Below are positions 1-8,370 of a DNA stretch of 64,000 bases, one piece after another. The notes beneath the pieces were generated by a model. The model searched no databases. It had not been told where the DNA came from and saw only the letters and a list, made by a program, of their open reading frames with translations. The stretch is from Shewanella loihica PV-4. Its GTDB lineage: Bacteria; Pseudomonadota; Gammaproteobacteria; Enterobacterales; Shewanellaceae. Numbering within the stretch: the first letter of the stretch is position 1; each line of letters begins with the position of its first letter. Both the position numbers and the translations under genes were made by a program. The DNA is taken from the NCBI RefSeq assembly GCF_000016065.1, contig NC_009092.1:3410001-3474000 (forward strand). Direction: 5' to 3'.

Positions 1-1158
1 CTGGGTGTAGTTGGTGATAGAGATCAGCGAGTAGTCGGAAAAATCCCAGTTCATGTTTAGCGACACTGAATGGTAGGTATCATCGTTAGGATGCACCCTG
101 GCATCGGCGCCGCTGTATGGGTCGCCATCGGCGCTGGCGCGGTTCATGTTGATACAGCTGGCATCCGGGATACCGGTTTGCAGCACTGCGTCACAATAGG
201 CCGGTGTACCATCCTGGTTGTAGGGAATATTCATCGACGGCAGCCCAGGGAAGCCCGCCAGCGGTCCCTCCCAGTAGGCGTTGCTGTCCAGCAAGCCCGT
301 GACCTCGGGGATCGATGCCTCTGAGGTGTCACGGCCATAGGTATATCTGAGATCTGCCGCAAAATAGTCGGCTGGCTCATAGTGCAGGGTAAAGCGTGCC
401 TGCTGCTTATCTTTGCCACCCTGATCGCGATTCAGATAGGTGTTGTAGTAGTAGCCGTCGCTGGTCTCTGACTGCACGGCGAGGCGCACAGCGGCAACCT
501 CGCCCAGCGGCAGGCTGGCACCGGCGCGGATGTTGAGCGAATTATAGTTACCGTAATCCACCGCCACATTGGCTTCAGTGGTCTCCAGCTCTGGTCGCTT
601 GGAGGAGAAAGAGATGGCGCCGCCGGTAGAGTTGCGTCCGTACAGACCGCCCTGAGGCCCCTTGAGCACCTCTACCCTATCGGTATCGAACATGGCAAAG
701 GCGCTATAGATGCCATAGGGCTGATAAACGTCGTCGACGACCACGGCCGTATTAGGCGTGTTGTTGGTGTTGTAGTCCTGTAGACCCACACCACGGATCA
801 CGAAGATAGGGATGCCGCTATCGTCTGAGACGGCGACCTCCATGTTAGGGATAAATTCCGCCAGAGCCGACGCCTGATAGGCACCGAGATCTTCCAGCTC
901 ATCGGCTTTAAACGCGGAGATCGCGATGCCGACATCTTGCATACGTTGCACACGTTTTTGCGCCGTCACCTCGATGACTTCGAACGCGCTCGCCTTCTGC
1001 TCTTTCGCTTCTTCTGGCGCCTGCGCTTCCTCTGCAAAAACTTGACCTGAAATAGCCCCAAAAACCGCCATGGCCAAACAACTTAGCTTCATGTTGCTCC
1101 GACTTACTGCTGCTCGGGAGCGTAATAAGTGATTGGGTTTAATGTATTTTTCCATCAT
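1..1158 (-). CDS. TonB-dependent outer-membrane receptor, N-terminal part
   Basis: Partial gene; the C-terminal part of the barrel lies beyond position 1. The visible 386 codons hold a signal peptide ending near GQVFA, a short linker (EVIEVTAQKR), a plug domain with MQDVGIAIS, VRGVGLQDY and LKGPQGGLYGRNSTGG, then the first barrel strands. This is the usual TonB-dependent transporter order, for energised uptake of a large ligand across the outer membrane; the ligand is unknown. Start choice: the ATG at 1092 lacks a good ribosome site, whereas ATG-ATG at 1158/1155 follows AGGAAGG by 5 to 8 nt. This gives a signal peptide with a long, basic N-region (MEKYIKPNHLLRSRAA), as often seen in Shewanella receptors. 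Confidence 0.88.
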   Translation of the reverse strand, partial: MMEKYIKPNHLLRSRAAVSRSNMKLSCLAMAVFGAISGQVFAEEAQAPEEAKEQKASAFEVIEVTAQKRVQRMQDVGIAISAFKADELEDLGAYQASALAEFIPNMEVAVSDDSGIPIFVIRGVGLQDYNTNNTPNTAVVVDDVYQPYGIYSAFAMFDTDRVEVLKGPQGGLYGRNSTGGAISFSSKRPELETTEANVAVDYGNYNSLNIRAGASLPLGEVAAVRLAVQSETSDGYYYNTYLNRDQGGKDKQQARFTLHYEPADYFAADLRYTYGRDTSEASIPEVTGLLDSNAYWEGPLAGFPGLPSMNIPYNQDGTPAYCDAVLQTGIPDASCINMNRASADGDPYSGADARVHPNDDTYHSVSLNMNWDFSDYSLISITNYTQ

Positions 1159-1429
1159 CCTATCCTTCCTTTATTACGTTTTATATTTATTAGGATGTTG
1201 GCGATGTGGAAATCAGCCGCACCTCCTTACCGAGTCCTGCACTAACTGCAATATTTATTGCCATAGCACCTATTCCCCCCGCGGTACATCAGGCCACAAA
1301 CATAAGCAAAGACTGTAAGAATCGAGTATATGGAGCGCGTTACCAATTTTTAAATTTATTATAATGATTGTGTAACATTCATGATGGTGATGATGAATCA
1401 TTCATCTGCCCCCATAGCTCCCCTAAAAA

Positions 1430-1458
1430 CCCCTACCCCTTGTAGGGGCTCGTTTTTT
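1430..1458. terminator. Intrinsic terminator hairpin
   Basis: A perfect 7-bp stem CCCCTAC/GTAGGGG (1430-1436 and 1442-1448) has a 5-nt loop. It is followed on the plus strand by CTCGTTTTTT and preceded by AAAAA, so it can act in both directions. Leftward it would end dinB transcripts; nothing obvious reads into it from the left. Confidence 0.6.
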
Positions 1459-1618
1459 AAGCAATGCTGGCTCTATTACACCTGGGCAAACGCAATGAAT
1501 GAGAGAGGAAAACAGCCCCATAGATGGCCCAAACCACCAAGCTCATCGGAGCTGTTACAGAGAATTAAAGCCAATTTGCGCCATAAAAAAGGTCAAATCG
1601 AAGAGATAGGATAACCCG

Positions 1619-1708
1619 GTGTAGATACGTCGGTGAGCTTCCGAAACAGGGATGTTTCGGCAGAGCCTAAAGGGACTTATTCACGGCGTCTCACAGACGT
1701 ATCTGCAC
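1619..1708. repeat. 90-bp palindromic element with nested hairpin
   Basis: Outer arms 1619-1637 and 1690-1708 are inverted copies with 2 mismatches in 19. A second perfect 8-bp hairpin (CCGAAACA / TGTTTCGG, loop GGGA) sits inside at 1641-1660. The size and symmetry suit a non-autonomous intergenic repeat or a structured RNA. This is its only copy in the window. Confidence 0.6.
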
Positions 1709-1829
1709 ATAAGCCCACCGCAGGTGATAGGTAAGCATTAAGGTTAACCCTTAAAATTCGCCAAATAGTTACAACGCAGCCAGCGGCTACTTCGAAAAAA
1801 GAAATGTCTAACCTTCATTTCAAGGTGCA

Positions 1830-2909
1830 CTAAAACCCGAGATCCATCTGCGCCCCATGCACCTCCTCATCGAGCCCGGCCCCCACAGCCTCGCTCTCAA
1901 GCCCAACCGACACCCCCAGCAGACGAATGCCTCGGCCCGCGCGGCGCTCCAGCGCCTGTTTAAGCAGGTCGTAAAACAGCTTCACCGAGACCTCGTCGCT
2001 GCGCTGCTCTATGGTGGTCTGTTTGAAGTCATCGAACTTGAGCTTAACCACCTGCTTGTGAATACGACGCGACTTGGCGCTGCGACTGATGCGCCCCGAC
2101 AGCTCCTGGATCAGCTGAGGCATCACCGCCTGACACTGCTCATAAGTGTAGATATCTTTGGCCAGGGTGGTCTCGACACCGACAGACTTACGTTCCCTGT
2201 GGGGCGAGATGCCGCGGGGGTCTATCCCCTGCGCCCTGTCATAGAGCACGCCGCCAAACTTACCGAAGCGCTCCATCAGGCTCTGACGGCTACAGGCCTG
2301 CACATCGGCGCAGGTAATCAGCCCCATGGTTTCCAACTTGGCGGCGGTCACCTTACCGACACCGGGGATCTTAATCAGCGCCAGTGTCTTCACAAACTCG
2401 GGGATCATCTGCGGAGTGATCACATACTGGCCGTTGGGCTTATTGAGATCCGAAGCTATCTTGGCCAGAAACTTCACCGGCGCGATACCGGCAGAGGCGG
2501 TGAGCCCGGTCACCTCGAAGATCTCCCGGCGAATCGCCTCGGCGATCAGCGTGGCCGAGCCCTGGTGTTGGGTGCAGTCACTGACATCCAGATAGGCTTC
2601 ATCCAGGGAGAGCGGCTCGATCAGCTCAGTGTAGCGGGCAAACACCTCACGGATCTGCGCCGACACCTCCTTGTAGACAGACATGCGTCCGGGCACCAGG
2701 ATGAGATCCGGGCAGAGCTTGAGGGCATAGGCGGAGGCCATGGCCGAGCGCACGCCAAACTTGCGCGCCTCGTAGTTACAGGTGCTGATGACACCGCGGC
2801 GATCGCTGCGTCCGCCGACGGCAATGGGCTTGCCCCTAAGCTCGGGAAAATCACGCATCTCGACCGCCGCGAAGAAGCAGTCCATGTCTACATGAATAAT
2901 CTTTTTCAC
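1830..2909 (-). CDS. dinB: DNA polymerase IV (Y-family translesion polymerase)
   Basis: 359 residues, near the 351 of E. coli DinB. The Y-family active site is intact: D8 in [12 protein letters not shown], and D103-E104 in [10 protein letters not shown]. Helix-hairpin-helix residues around [16 protein letters not shown] and a little-finger domain follow. The C-terminus QMDLGF fits a beta-clamp-binding hexamer. An upstream ATG at 2942 is possible, but GTG at 2909 has GGAGG 7 nt away and gives the family N-terminus (KKIIHVDMD). It copies past template lesions with low fidelity. A LexA box lies just upstream, so SOS control is expected. The gene is monocistronic. Confidence 0.95.
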   Translation of the reverse strand: MKKIIHVDMDCFFAAVEMRDFPELRGKPIAVGGRSDRRGVISTCNYEARKFGVRSAMASAYALKLCPDLILVPGRMSVYKEVSAQIREVFARYTELIEPLSLDEAYLDVSDCTQHQGSATLIAEAIRREIFEVTGLTASAGIAPVKFLAKIASDLNKPNGQYVITPQMIPEFVKTLALIKIPGVGKVTAAKLETMGLITCADVQACSRQSLMERFGKFGGVLYDRAQGIDPRGISPHRERKSVGVETTLAKDIYTYEQCQAVMPQLIQELSGRISRSAKSRRIHKQVVKLKFDDFKQTTIEQRSDEVSVKLFYDLLKQALERRAGRGIRLLGVSVGLESEAVGAGLDEEVHGAQMDLGF

Positions 2910-2932
2910 CTTAATACCTCCACCGCCAAGAA

Positions 2933-2952
2933 TACTGTACATTTAAACAGTA
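2933..2952 (-). promoter_or_regulatory. LexA (SOS) box of dinB
   Basis: TACTGTTTAAATGTACAGTA on the minus strand matches the gammaproteobacterial consensus CTGT-N8-ACAG exactly, with symmetric TA flanks. It lies 24 bp upstream of the chosen dinB GTG and also overlaps the alternative ATG at 2942, which makes that ATG an unlikely start. Confidence 0.88.
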
Positions 2953-3003
2953 TTCAATCACTTCGCGATGAACGACAGCTATGCGTCAGATGACAGGCAG
3001 CAA

Positions 3004-3025
3004 AAAGCCACCCTAAGGTGGCTTT
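3004..3025 (-). terminator. Terminator after the bacterioferritin genes
   Basis: AAAGCCACC-TTAG-GGTGGCTTT on the minus strand forms a perfect 9-bp stem running into TTTTTG, about 50 nt after the downstream bfr stop codon. Confidence 0.85.
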
Positions 3026-3076
3026 ATCTCTGTTTCGTGGCGCCGAATGGCTAATGCATTATATCGGCTCAGTCTA

Positions 3077-3544
3077 TTACATTTTAGACTGGAGGTAGTT
3101 CTGCAGACCTATCTTGTCGATGAGGCCCAGCTGCTTCTCTAGCCAGTACATATGATCAGACTCTGTCTCTTCCAGCAAGACCTCTAACAGTTCACGGGAG
3201 ACGTAATCCTGCTTTTCCTCGCACAGGGCGATGGCTTCACGTAGGTTGGCCGCCACCTGATACTCATAGTTGAGATCATTCTGCAGCATCTCCTGGGGAT
3301 CTTTACCTATATTCAGCGCCTCGCGGCTGGCCACATCTGGCGTGCCCTCGAGGAACAGAATCCGCTGCACCAGCTTCTTGGCGTGTTCGCGCTCGTCGTC
3401 AGACTCGTGGGAGATCCGCTCGTGCAGCTCGTTAAGCCCCCAGTCTTCGTACATCAAGCCGTGGACAAAGTATTGATCCATCGCCGACAACTCACCGGTG
3501 AGCAGCTTGTTGAGGGTGTCGATCACTTCCTGATTGCCTTTCAT
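3077..3544 (-). CDS. bfr: Bacterioferritin subunit, ferroxidase type lacking the haem Met
   Basis: 155 residues. All di-iron ferroxidase ligands are present by alignment to E. coli Bfr: E18, E51, H54, E94, and the E128-S-D-H131 pair (one-residue insertion before it). The haem ligand Met52 is Arg here, so this subunit should oxidise and store iron but should not supply the haem sulphur ligand. It lies 10 nt downstream of a second bfr gene with the opposite pattern, in one operon, which suggests a mixed 24-mer as proposed for two-gene Bfr systems in Neisseria and other bacteria. Confidence 0.93.
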   Translation of the reverse strand: MKGNQEVIDTLNKLLTGELSAMDQYFVHGLMYEDWGLNELHERISHESDDEREHAKKLVQRILFLEGTPDVASREALNIGKDPQEMLQNDLNYEYQVAANLREAIALCEEKQDYVSRELLEVLLEETESDHMYWLEKQLGLIDKIGLQNYLQSKM

Positions 3545-3554
3545 GTTTCTCTCC

Positions 3555-4028
3555 CTATTCAGATTCCATCTGCGACTGCAGGTAATTTTGAATGCCCGTC
3601 ATCTTAATCAGATCTTGCTGCGCCTCGATCCAGTCCAGATACTCCTCCTCATCTTCGAGCAGGTCTTCGAGGATCTCGCGGCTCACATAGTCTCGCTCCG
3701 TCTCACACAGGGCGATCACGCTGCGCAGCTCGACCAGCTGCTCTTCGAGCATGGTCTTGTCGCACTGCAACATCTCTTCCGGGTTCTCACCTATGCGCAG
3801 CTTCTCGAGCTGTTGCAGATTAGGCAGGCCTTCGAGAAACAGCACCCGCTCGATCAGCTTGTCGGCATGCTTCATATCTTTGATCGACTTCTTGTAGCAC
3901 TTCTCATTGAGCTCTTCCAGACCCCAATTTTTGTACATGCGTGCGTGCAAGAAGTATTGGTTGATGGCCGTCAATTCGAAGGTCAGTATCTTGTTTAACT
4001 GACGAATGACGTTCGGATGACCCTTCAT
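3555..4028 (-). CDS. bfr: Bacterioferritin subunit, haem-binding type with degenerate ferroxidase site
   Basis: 157 residues, first gene of the bfr pair. Met52, the bis-Met haem ligand, is present (SIKDMKHAD). The di-iron site is damaged: E51 is Asp, E94 is Leu, and the H130 position is Tyr (DEEEYLDW); E18, H54 and E127 remain. It is therefore likely the haem-carrying partner that helps release stored iron by electron transfer, while the downstream subunit does the oxidation. GGAG upstream gives the ribosome site. An FNR-type site and a Fur-like site lie upstream. Confidence 0.93.
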   Translation of the reverse strand: MKGHPNVIRQLNKILTFELTAINQYFLHARMYKNWGLEELNEKCYKKSIKDMKHADKLIERVLFLEGLPNLQQLEKLRIGENPEEMLQCDKTMLEEQLVELRSVIALCETERDYVSREILEDLLEDEEEYLDWIEAQQDLIKMTGIQNYLQSQMESE

Positions 4029-4047
4029 TTGATCTCCTTAGTAAGAT

Positions 4048-4061
4048 TTGATCTAAATCAA
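4048..4061 (-). promoter_or_regulatory. FNR/EtrA-type site upstream of the bfr operon
   Basis: TTGATCTAAATCAA is a perfect TTGAT-N4-ATCAA palindrome. It ends only 20 bp before the bfr start codon, so it lies at or downstream of the likely transcription start; a bound regulator there would repress or tune the operon. Confidence 0.6.
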
Positions 4062-4125
4062 TATTTAAGCCTAGAGCAATTTTCACTCAATTACAAATAA
4101 ACATTAAGTTTCAATCAGTTATCAA

Positions 4126-4140
4126 AGAAAATCGTTCTCA
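4126..4140. promoter_or_regulatory. Possible Fur box
   Basis: TGAGAACGATTTTCT (minus strand) matches the 7-1-7 Fur consensus TGATAAT-N-ATTATCA at 10 or 11 of 14 positions. It lies about 100 bp upstream of the bfr pair, where iron control would make sense. Confidence 0.4.
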
Positions 4141-4262
4141 TTCGCGCTTTGATTACCAAGGCGATTAAAGATAATAAATCCAGCGTGTTAAGGCCGATAG
4201 TAAGCACAAGGCGCTAAGGAGCAGAGGAGTCTCGGAGAAGAGTAATGAAAAACAGGGGTAAC

Positions 4263-4288
4263 AAAAAAAGGCCCCGAATGGGACCTTT
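4263..4288 (-). terminator. Terminator after nqrM
   Basis: On the minus strand AAAGGtCCC-ATTC-GGGgCCTTT, with one internal mismatch, continues into a run of T, 25 nt after the nqrM stop. Confidence 0.75.
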
Positions 4289-4313
4289 AATAATGACGCC
4301 TCACAGGCGTGGG

Positions 4314-4538
4314 CTAGATGATACGATCTTTGGCCAGCTTCTCGCGACGGGCCTCTTCTTCGGCCATCTTCGCCTTACGCTTATCGCATGGGTCGTCACA
4401 GTCACAGGCCTTCTCGATACCCAGGGCACCCAGACCACCGCAGCTGCCGGCAACCGCCTTCTGTTTCACCAGGTAGCCGATAGACATAAGAACGAAAAAC
4501 AGTAGTAATACCACAAAAGCCGCTAAAAAAGTGCTCAT
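4314..4538 (-). CDS. nqrM: Na+-NQR maturation protein NqrM (DUF539)
   Basis: 74 residues: one membrane helix (about 4-23), then a Cys-rich stretch with C33, C45, C47 and C51 (GSCGGLGALG, ACDCDDPCDKR) and a charged tail. NqrM is known to be needed for assembly of the NQR complex, probably for delivering iron to the Cys4 site between NqrD and NqrE. The frame could be extended upstream by 17 codons, but MSTFLAAFVV at 4538 is the family start. It sits downstream of apbE, at the end of the nqr locus. Confidence 0.93.
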   Translation of the reverse strand: MSTFLAAFVVLLLFFVLMSIGYLVKQKAVAGSCGGLGALGIEKACDCDDPCDKRKAKMAEEEARREKLAKDRII

Positions 4539-4705
4539 CACTGACTCCAGATACACATAAGTGGCTGTTTCGCTTATGTGTCTAATCATTCGCTAACTAG
4601 TTGACTAGCTCATAGGCTAGCTAATCAACCGACATGCAAGACTGCATTCAAAATGCGCCTAGCCACTATATTAAGCGGGCCGGCGCACCGATGGACGCTA
4701 TTCTA

Positions 4706-5731
4706 TCACAAACCCACGTAGGGCTTAAAGGCATCGCTATAGTAGACCTTGAAACCTTGCGCTTGCTTCTCGATCAACATGATGGCCAGATGCTCACGTT
4801 CGGCCAGCGCCAGCGAGGCCTCTGTGCCCAGCACCATCATGGCGGTGGCGTAACCGTCGGCGATCATGCTCTCCTTAGCCAGCACGGTCACAGAGGCAAG
4901 CTTATGGTCGATCGGGTAGCCGTTGCGCGGGTCGATAATATGAGTGAAGCGTTGCCCCTCCTCCTCATAGTAGTTGCGATAGTCGCCCGAAGTCGCCATG
5001 GCGATGTTGCCAGGTTCCAGCAGCTGCTGCACCACGCGCTCATCCTCATCGGGCTGCTCTATGGCGATCACCCAAGGGCTGTCGTCGGCCTTGACGCCGA
5101 AGAGACTGATCTCGCCTCCTATCTCCACCAGATAACCTTTGGGCTGATACTTGCTCAGCAGCTTGGCCACCTTATCGACCCCAAAGCCCTTGGCGATGGA
5201 GGAAAGGTCGACATACAAAGCAGGATTGGTCTTGCTCAGCTTAAGGCCATCGACCTTAAGATACTCGATACCCGTCTTGGCCTTGGTCTCGGCGATCAGC
5301 TCGGCGCTTGGCACGCGAGTCGGACGCTTGTCGGGACCGAAGCCCCAGAGGTTTACCAGCGGGCCCAGGGTGATATCCAGGGCGCCATCTGTCTTGCGAT
5401 AGAGATCGATACCCGTCTGCACTACCTTGGCCGTATCGGGGGATACCGCCAGGCTAGATTCGAGTGTCATCTGATTGAAGCGCGACAGCTCTGAGTCTTT
5501 GCGATAGGTGGACATCTGATCGTTCACCTGCTCAAGCGCGAGGTCGATCTCCGCCTGCAGCAGTTGCTCGTCGGGCATCTGCTTGTCGCCGACAAATTTG
5601 ATGTGGTAGGTGGTGCCCATGGTCTGCCCAGACATGGAGATCATCTTGACAGGTTGGCTACAGGCCGAAATAAAAAAGGCTAGTCCCGCCAGGACTAACC
5701 CCTTGATAAAGGTCTTATACATATTGACCAT
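4706..5731 (-). CDS. apbE: FAD:protein FMN transferase (ApbE), lipoprotein
   Basis: 341 residues with a lipoprotein signal (FFISAC, modified Cys near 24), so it acts on the periplasmic side of the inner membrane. ApbE moves FMN from FAD onto Thr of SGAT motifs; its targets here are NqrB and NqrC, encoded just upstream. Family motifs are visible: MGTTYHIKF, LDLSSIAKGFGVDKV-like (VDLSSIAKGFGVD), EIGGEI and THIIDPRNGYP. The start may be the ATG at 5731 or the one three codons in; AAGGA lies 2 or 11 nt away respectively. It follows nqrF by about 96 nt with a hairpin in between. Confidence 0.94.
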   Translation of the reverse strand: MVNMYKTFIKGLVLAGLAFFISACSQPVKMISMSGQTMGTTYHIKFVGDKQMPDEQLLQAEIDLALEQVNDQMSTYRKDSELSRFNQMTLESSLAVSPDTAKVVQTGIDLYRKTDGALDITLGPLVNLWGFGPDKRPTRVPSAELIAETKAKTGIEYLKVDGLKLSKTNPALYVDLSSIAKGFGVDKVAKLLSKYQPKGYLVEIGGEISLFGVKADDSPWVIAIEQPDEDERVVQQLLEPGNIAMATSGDYRNYYEEEGQRFTHIIDPRNGYPIDHKLASVTVLAKESMIADGYATAMMVLGTEASLALAEREHLAIMLIEKQAQGFKVYYSDAFKPYVGL

Positions 5732-5758
5732 TGTCCTTAATGATAACCCGGTAACACA

Positions 5759-5789
5759 CTCCCTAAGGGCCTTTGGGCGCCTTAGGGAG
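5759..5789. promoter_or_regulatory. Stable hairpin between nqrF and apbE
   Basis: Perfect 10-bp arms CTCCCTAAGG (5759-5768) and CCTTAGGGAG (5780-5789) enclose an 11-nt loop, without a following U tract on either strand. It looks like an mRNA-processing or 3'-protecting stem-loop that could set apbE-nqrM expression below nqrA-F, rather than a full terminator. Confidence 0.55.
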
Positions 5790-5827
5790 CACGATAATCA
5801 CGGCAATAATATCACAAGAATGATTGC

Positions 5828-7075
5828 TTAGCCGCCGAAGTCATCCAGCAGGATGTTTTCATCTTCAACACCAAGATCTTTAAGCATACCGATAACGGCC
5901 GCGTTCATCATTGGAGGTCCACACATGTAGAACTCACAATCTTCTGGCGCGTCGTGGTCACGTAGGTAGTTTTCATACAATACGTTGTGGATGAAGCCAG
6001 TGTAACCATCCCAGTTATCTTCGGGTTGTGGGTCAGACAGGGCCACGTGCCATACAAAGTTATCGTTCTCAGCCGCCAGGCCGTCGAAATCTTCAACGTA
6101 GAACATCTCACGCTTAGAACGCGCACCGTACCAGAAGCTCATCTTACGCTTAGACTTAAGACGCTTGAGCTGGTCGAAGATGTGTGAACGCATAGGCGCC
6201 ATACCTGCACCACCACCGATGAATACCATCTCGGCATCGGTGTCTTTCGCGAAGAACTCACCGAATGGACCAGAGATAGTCACCTTGTCGCCAGCCTTCA
6301 GGCTCCAGATGTATGAAGACATCTTACCGCAAGGCAGTGACAGGTTACGTGGAGGCGGTGTCGCGATACGTACGTTCAGCATGATGATACCTTCCTCTTC
6401 AGGATAGTTCGCCATTGAGTACGCACGGATTGTCTCTTCGTCAACCTTAGACTCTAGCTTGAAGAAGCCAAAGTGCTCCCAGTCACCACGGTATTCTGCT
6501 GGTACGTCGAAATCGGCGTACTTAACATGGTGCGCAGGCGCTTCGATCTGGATGTAACCACCGGCACGGAAAGGCACAGACTCGCCATCAGGGATAGCCA
6601 GCTTAAGCTCTTTAATGAAGGTCGCCTTGTTATCGTTAGAGATAACGCTGCATTCCCACTTCTTGATACCGAAGATCTCTTCTTCCAGTTCGATCTCCAT
6701 ATCTGACTTAACGTTGACCTGACAAGACAGACGACAACCGTTACGGGCATCGCCCTTAGAGATATGGTCGAGTTCTGTTGGCAGAATATCACCGCCGCCA
6801 GACTTAACGATCACCTTACACTGGCCACAAGAACCACCGCCACCACAGGCTGACGATACGAAGATACCGTTACTAGCCAGAGCGCCCAATAGTTTACCGC
6901 CCGCCGGTGTTTTAATTGCTTTATCCGCATCATGGTTGATGCCGATAGTAATATCGCCACTCGGAACCAGTTTTGATTTGGCGAACAGAATCACCAACAC
7001 CAAGACCAGTACGATGGCTGTAAACATACTCACACCGAGGTATACATCGATTGGAGTAGATTCAATAATACCCAT
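5828..7075 (-). CDS. nqrF: Na+-translocating NADH:quinone reductase subunit F
   Basis: 415 residues. It is the electron entry subunit: an N-terminal membrane helix (about 17-33), a 2Fe-2S ferredoxin domain with C77, C83, C86 and C118 ([19 protein letters not shown]), an FAD domain (RAYSMAN) and a C-terminal NADH domain ([22 protein letters not shown]). It oxidises NADH in the cytoplasm and passes electrons to the complex. AAGGA lies 7 nt before the ATG; the N-terminus is about nine residues longer than the common MSTIIF-type start. It is the last of six tightly packed nqr genes. Confidence 0.97.
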   Translation of the reverse strand: MGIIESTPIDVYLGVSMFTAIVLVLVLVILFAKSKLVPSGDITIGINHDADKAIKTPAGGKLLGALASNGIFVSSACGGGGSCGQCKVIVKSGGGDILPTELDHISKGDARNGCRLSCQVNVKSDMEIELEEEIFGIKKWECSVISNDNKATFIKELKLAIPDGESVPFRAGGYIQIEAPAHHVKYADFDVPAEYRGDWEHFGFFKLESKVDEETIRAYSMANYPEEEGIIMLNVRIATPPPRNLSLPCGKMSSYIWSLKAGDKVTISGPFGEFFAKDTDAEMVFIGGGAGMAPMRSHIFDQLKRLKSKRKMSFWYGARSKREMFYVEDFDGLAAENDNFVWHVALSDPQPEDNWDGYTGFIHNVLYENYLRDHDAPEDCEFYMCGPPMMNAAVIGMLKDLGVEDENILLDDFGG

Positions 7076-7123
7076 TAACTTATCCTTAAAGGTTCAAAAT
7101 CAGAAGCCGTTAAGGTGTCTCTA

Positions 7124-7732
7124 TTACAGAGACACACCTGAGAACGACATGAAACCTAGCGCCATCAAACCCGCAGTCACGAAGGTAATACCTAGACCAC
7201 GCAGACCATTAGGGACATCAGCATATTTTAACTTCTCACGGATACCGGCCAGCAGCACAATCGCAAGTGCCCAACCGATACCTGAACCTATGCCGAACAC
7301 TAAACTTTCACCCAGGTTGTAGTCACGCTCAACCATGAAAGAAACCGCACCGAAAATCGCACAGTTTACTGTGATCAGCGGTAGGAAGATCCCCAGCGCG
7401 TTGTATAGCGGTGGGAAATACTTATCCAATGCCATCTCAAGGATTTGAACCAGCGCCGCGATCACACCGATGAAGGTGATGAACTTAAGGAAGCTCAGGT
7501 CTGCATCGGGTACACCAGCCCAGGCCAAGGCGCCCGGAGCCAAAATACCCTGATAGATGATTTGGTTAACAGGTACTGAAATTGCCAATACCACGATTAC
7601 GGCAACACCTAAGCCCATGGCCGTGGTGACTTTCTTAGACACAGCCAAGAAGGTACACATACCAAGGAAGAAGGATAACGCCATGTTTTCAATGAAAACA
7701 GAACGGATTAATAGACTAATATAATGTTCCAT
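7124..7732 (-). CDS. nqrE: Na+-translocating NADH:quinone reductase subunit E
   Basis: 202 residues, about six membrane helices, of the NqrE/RnfA family. It pairs with NqrD to form an inverted-topology half-channel; conserved Cys of NqrD/E hold an intramembrane iron centre (C26 in [12 protein letters not shown] and C113 in TVNCAIFG look right). AAGGA lies 8 nt before the ATG. It starts 5 nt after the nqrD stop. Confidence 0.96.
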   Translation of the reverse strand: MEHYISLLIRSVFIENMALSFFLGMCTFLAVSKKVTTAMGLGVAVIVVLAISVPVNQIIYQGILAPGALAWAGVPDADLSFLKFITFIGVIAALVQILEMALDKYFPPLYNALGIFLPLITVNCAIFGAVSFMVERDYNLGESLVFGIGSGIGWALAIVLLAGIREKLKYADVPNGLRGLGITFVTAGLMALGFMSFSGVSL

Positions 7733-7737
7733 TACGC

Positions 7738-8370
7738 TTATCCTTTTGCTTCAACTTGCTCTGGCTTGATGGTACGGATAATCCAGATCAACGATGCAAT
7801 CAGGAAGAACGCACTTGGTGGCAGCAGAAGCAGACCGTTTGGCTGATACCAGCCGCCCTCAGAGATCTTGCTTAGGATCTCGACACCAAATAGCGAACCG
7901 TTACCAAACAATTCACGCACGAAGCCAACTGACAACAAGATGGCACCATAACCCAGACCGTTACCGATACCATCCATGAAGCTCATCATAGGCGGCGTCT
8001 TCATCGCGTAAGCTTCGGCGCGGCCCATTACGATACAGTTGGTGATAATCAGACCCACGAATACCGACAGCTGCTTAGCCACGTCATAGGCATAAGCTTG
8101 CAGTACCTGGTCAACCACGATCACCAGTGAAGCGATAATGGTCATCTGAACGATAATACGCACACTGCTTGGAATGTGGTTACGTATCATAGAGATGAAC
8201 AAGTTAGACAAGGCCGTTACGGCAGTCAGAGCTATGGTCATTACCAAGGCAGTTTCCATCTTACTGGTTACCGCCAGGGCACTACATACCCCCAGGATCT
8301 GCAACGCAATCGGGTTGTTACTAATGATAGGTCCAGTCAGAACCTGTTTAAGTTCTTTTGCGTCAGCCAT
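7738..8370 (-). CDS. nqrD: Na+-translocating NADH:quinone reductase subunit D
   Basis: 210 residues, six predicted membrane helices, NqrD/RnfE family. [10 protein letters not shown] and [16 protein letters not shown] contain the Cys expected to bind the NqrD/E iron. The start codon overlaps the nqrC stop as TAATG, implying coupled translation. Confidence 0.96.
   Translation of the reverse strand: MADAKELKQVLTGPIISNNPIALQILGVCSALAVTSKMETALVMTIALTAVTALSNLFISMIRNHIPSSVRIIVQMTIIASLVIVVDQVLQAYAYDVAKQLSVFVGLIITNCIVMGRAEAYAMKTPPMMSFMDGIGNGLGYGAILLSVGFVRELFGNGSLFGVEILSKISEGGWYQPNGLLLLPPSAFFLIASLIWIIRTIKPEQVEAKG

Larger units (their letters stand above)
1159..1829. other. 671-bp intergenic region without a convincing gene
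   Basis: Lies between the TonB receptor start and the dinB stop. It contains a terminator hairpin (1430-1458) and a long palindromic element (1619-1708). A short rightward frame at 1495-1614 (39 codons from MNERGKQPHRW) has no ribosome site in front and no recognisable family, so I do not call it. The 1380-1420 stretch is rich in ATGATG repeats. No other structure was seen. Confidence 0.6.

Noticed and set aside
1381..1614. 77-codon frame in the gap left of dinB
   Set aside because: It runs through a terminator hairpin, has no ribosome site and an odd composition.
1857..2993. 378-codon rightward open frame
   Set aside because: It lies wholly antisense to dinB, whose catalytic residues are all intact; a GC-bias shadow.
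4634..5494. 286-codon rightward open frame
   Set aside because: Antisense to apbE; no family features.
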